A DNA stretch of 14,885 nt from an uncultured Clostridia bacterium (GTDB taxonomy: Bacteria > Bacillota_A > Clostridia > Oscillospirales > Oscillospiraceae): positions 1 to 14,885 of the forward strand of contig CASEPH010000457.1 in the NCBI GenBank assembly GCA_949289625.1, read 5' to 3'. Below the pieces are notes generated by a model. That model searched no databases. It saw only the letters and a list, made by a program, of their open reading frames with translations, and had not been told where the DNA came from. The stretch's first letter is position 1. Each line of letters opens with the position of its first letter. Shown here piece by piece: positions 12,665 to 14,885 of this stretch. The translations under genes were made by a program, and so were the position numbers.

Positions 12665-14497
12665 TTACTTTTTACCGCCCTTCAGGGCCTTCATCCGGTC
12701 GGCATGATTCAGAATACGCTTGCGGATGCGCAGCGTTTTGGGAGTGACCTCCAACAGCTCGTCGTCGGCCAGATACTCCAGACACTGCTCCAGGCTCATC
12801 TGCTTGGGAGGAATCAGCCGGAGGGCATCGTCAGAGCCAGAGGCACGAGTATTAGTCAGATGCTTGGCTTTGCAGACGTTGACGGTGATATCCTCTGTCC
12901 GGGGATTGGAGCCAACGACCATGCCTTCGTAGACAGGAACGCCTGGGCCGATGAACAAGGTGCCCCGCTCCTGGGCGTTGAACAGACCGTAGGTGATGGA
13001 TTCACCCGTCTCAAAGGAGATCAGGGAGCCGGTACGCCGGCGCTGAATCTCACCCTTGTAGGGCTGGTAGGAATCGAAGATGGAGGCCATAATGCCTTCG
13101 CCCTTGGTGTCGGTCAGGAACTCGTTCCGATAGCCGAACAGACCTCTGGCAGGGACCAGGAAGGTGAGCTTCATGCGGGTGGTGCCCACAGGGGTCATCT
13201 CCAGCAGATCGCCCTTGCGGTTGCCCATCTTTTCAATGACGGCGCCCACGCAATCGGAAGGTACGTCGCAGACCAGCTGCTCCATGGGTTCGCAGCGAAC
13301 GCCGTCGATCTCCTGGAACAGCACCTTGGGGGGAGAGACCTGGAATTCATAGCCTTCCCGGCGCATGGTCTCGATGAGGATGGACAGATGCATCTCGCCC
13401 CGGCCCGCCACATGGAAGGCGTCGGTGGCGCTTTCGTCTTCGGTGACCCGGAGGGATACATCCTTGAGCAGCTCCTTCTGGAGCCGGTCCCGGATCTGTC
13501 GGGAGGTGACATATTTTCCTTCCCGGCCTGCAAAGGGAGAATCGTTGATGGTAAAGGTCATCTCCATGGTGGGGGCGGAGATCTTCACAAAATCCAAAGG
13601 TTCCACGGCGGTAGGTGCACAGATGGTATCGCCGATGGTGATGTCGCCAATGCCGGACAGGGCGATGATATTGCCTGCAGTGGCAGTGGTGACCGGTACC
13701 CGGGAGAGACCGTCAAATTCATACATGGAGACGGCTTTTAGCTTTTTGGAAACGGCGTCGGGGTCGTGGTAGTTGCAGACCACGATTTCATCGTTTTGAT
13801 GGATGACGCCCCGCTCAATGCGGCCAATTGCAATCCGGCCCACGAATTCGCTGTAGTCGATGGAGGAGACCAGCATCTGGAAGGGCTGATCCACATCGGC
13901 CTCCGGGGCGGGAATATAGTCCAGAATGGTGTCAAACAGAGGCTTGAGGTCGGTGCCGGCCACATCCGGAGAATAGGAGGCGGTGCCCTGCCTGCCGGAG
14001 CAGAAGAGCATGGGGCTGTCCAGCTGATCGTCGGTGGCGTCCAGGTCGATGAGCAGTTCCAGAACCTCGTCCACCACTTCCAGCACCCGTTGGTCGGGCC
14101 GGTCGATCTTGTTGACCACCACAATGACCCGGTGCCCCAACTCCAGGGCCTTGCTCAGCACAAACCGGGTCTGGGGCATGGGGCCCTCCGCGGCGTCCAC
14201 CAGCAAAATGACGCCGTTGACCATTTTTAAAATTCGCTCTACCTCGCCGCCAAAGTCCGCATGGCCCGGGGTGTCCACGATGTTGATCTTGGTGTCGCCG
14301 TAGGTGATGGCGGTGTTCTTGGCCAAAATCGTGATGCCGCGTTCCCGTTCCAGGTCTCCTGAGTCCATGACCCGTTCCACAACCTCCTGGTTTTCCCGAT
14401 AGATGCCGCTCTGTTTGAGCATCTCATCCACCAGGGTGGTCTTGCCGTGGTCAACGTGGGCGATAATGGCTACGTTCCTGATTTTTTCGTCTACCAA
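12665..14497 (-). CDS. typA: Translational GTPase TypA/BipA
   Basis: About 610 aa from TTG 14497, the usual TypA size. The frame stays open to 14539 with an ATG at 14524, but the only good ribosome site (GAAGGGAG, 14515-14508) lies between that ATG and the TTG, and family members begin close to [14 protein letters not shown]. GTPase motifs are HVDHGKTT (14-21), RGIT (53-56), DTPGHADF (75-82) and NKID (129-132), then domain II, EF-G-like domains ([24 protein letters not shown]) and the TypA-specific C-terminus (RIRKRILNH). TypA binds ribosomes and supports 50S assembly and growth under stress or cold. A promoter lies just upstream, and mnmG is divergent. Confidence 0.95.
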   Translation of the reverse strand: MVDEKIRNVAIIAHVDHGKTTLVDEMLKQSGIYRENQEVVERVMDSGDLERERGITILAKNTAITYGDTKINIVDTPGHADFGGEVERILKMVNGVILLVDAAEGPMPQTRFVLSKALELGHRVIVVVNKIDRPDQRVLEVVDEVLELLIDLDATDDQLDSPMLFCSGRQGTASYSPDVAGTDLKPLFDTILDYIPAPEADVDQPFQMLVSSIDYSEFVGRIAIGRIERGVIHQNDEIVVCNYHDPDAVSKKLKAVSMYEFDGLSRVPVTTATAGNIIALSGIGDITIGDTICAPTAVEPLDFVKISAPTMEMTFTINDSPFAGREGKYVTSRQIRDRLQKELLKDVSLRVTEDESATDAFHVAGRGEMHLSILIETMRREGYEFQVSPPKVLFQEIDGVRCEPMEQLVCDVPSDCVGAVIEKMGNRKGDLLEMTPVGTTRMKLTFLVPARGLFGYRNEFLTDTKGEGIMASIFDSYQPYKGEIQRRRTGSLISFETGESITYGLFNAQERGTLFIGPGVPVYEGMVVGSNPRTEDITVNVCKAKHLTNTRASGSDDALRLIPPKQMSLEQCLEYLADDELLEVTPKTLRIRKRILNHADRMKALKGGKK

Positions 14498-14551
14498 AGT
14501 AAGGTAACTCCCTTCAAAATGCATTCCGCTAAATTTCAATCACAATCATTT

Positions 14552-14580
14552 ATTTTATCATAAAGTAAATATATTTGCAA
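14552..14580 (-). promoter_or_regulatory. Promoter for typA
   Basis: On the minus strand TTGCAA (14580-14575), 17-nt spacer, TAAAAT (14557-14552), with TG one base before the -10. A start of transcription near 14545 would leave the TTG 14539 reading almost leaderless and supports a downstream translation start. Confidence 0.75.
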
Positions 14581-14623
14581 GATGTGGAGGGGGGAGAGTT
14601 CGGGAAAAAACGGCGAAAAACAG

Positions 14624-14652
14624 TGGCAAAGCGGAAGAAAACATGGTACAAT
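14624..14652 (+). promoter_or_regulatory. Probable promoter for mnmG
   Basis: TACAAT (14647-14652) with TG at 14644-14645 is a good extended -10. The -35 candidate TGGCAA (14624-14629, 17-nt spacer) is weak. It is 39 nt before the mnmG ATG. Confidence 0.55.
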
Positions 14653-14691
14653 GACACGGACAGTAAGACTTATGAAGTTCAGGTGAAAGCA

Positions 14692-14885
14692 ATGGAGTAT
14701 TTGGCCGAAGGCTATGATATCGCTGTGATTGGCGCGGGACACGCAGGCATTGAAGCTGGACTGGCAGCAGCCCGGCTGGGCCTTCGCACGGTGGTGTTCA
14801 CCATCAACCTTGACGCCGTGGGAAATATGCCCTGCAACCCGGCCATTGGCGGTACGGGAAAAGGGCATCTGGTCCGGGAGATCGA
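14692..14885 (+). CDS. mnmG: MnmG (GidA), tRNA uridine-34 carboxymethylaminomethyl modification enzyme, N-terminal part
   Basis: The first 64 codons of a gene that runs off the right edge (full family length is about 620-650 aa). ATG 14692 follows AGGTGA. The N-terminus has the FAD dinucleotide-binding loop [11 protein letters not shown] (12-22) and the family signature [17 protein letters not shown] (48-64). MnmG with MnmE builds the (c)mnm5 group on U34 of tRNAs reading two-codon boxes, using FAD and methylene-tetrahydrofolate. The Cys usual after GHAG is Ile here (GHAGIEA), a small departure near the FAD loop. mnmE, often upstream of mnmG, is absent; typA is divergent instead. It has its own promoter. 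Confidence 0.95.
   Translation, partial: MEYLAEGYDIAVIGAGHAGIEAGLAAARLGLRTVVFTINLDAVGNMPCNPAIGGTGKGHLVREI

Overview
The window looks like a chromosomal stretch from a moderately GC-rich anaerobic Gram-positive bacterium of the class Clostridia, most likely in or near the Oscillospiraceae. This placement is inferred from a Firmicutes-type RF1 (PET tripeptide, then SGGRVHTS), strong Shine-Dalgarno sites, sigma-A type promoters, an S-layer-homology surface protein and a Nim-type flavoprotein. I see no phage, insertion sequence, CRISPR array, rRNA or tRNA. Most of the window is housekeeping in character.

Left part (1-6118, minus strand). A promoter near 4640 drives prfA (RF1), sua5 (t6A tRNA modification), coaE (last step of CoA synthesis) and an M18 aminopeptidase. 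The first three genes overlap by ATGA stop/start junctions. A 15-bp hairpin follows the aminopeptidase, and a GNAT acetyltransferase runs off the left edge. Upstream of prfA is a membrane-anchored M20 peptidase with its own promoter. That promoter lies head to head with the promoter of a plus-strand acidic protein of unknown function (6227-6826).

Middle (6825-7102). The gap between the unknown-function gene and a polysaccharide deacetylase is almost entirely palindromic. It holds seven stems in about 275 bp and is bounded by two related hairpins, each with a T-run on its outward side. This is the most unusual structure in the window and looks like a mobile or dispersed structured repeat, or a structured RNA.

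Right of this (7176-11196, plus strand). A secreted CE4 deacetylase is followed by three consecutive flavin-type proteins: a lone CoaC-like decarboxylase with Tyr where the family's active-site Cys is expected, a flavodoxin-like protein and a NimA-like split-barrel protein. Next comes a secreted transglutaminase-like protein carrying three SLH cell-wall anchors, ending at a strong terminator shared with the convergent neighbour.

Right end. rsmF-type RNA m5C methyltransferase and typA/bipA GTPase lie on the minus strand. Divergent from typA is the first 194 nt of mnmG (tRNA wobble-uridine modification). prfA, sua5, rsmF, typA and mnmG give the window a translation and RNA-modification theme. 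Several starts were moved to match Shine-Dalgarno sites: GTG 6227, ATG 6118, ATG 7176, ATG 7960, ATG 8533, ATG 9103 and TTG 14497.
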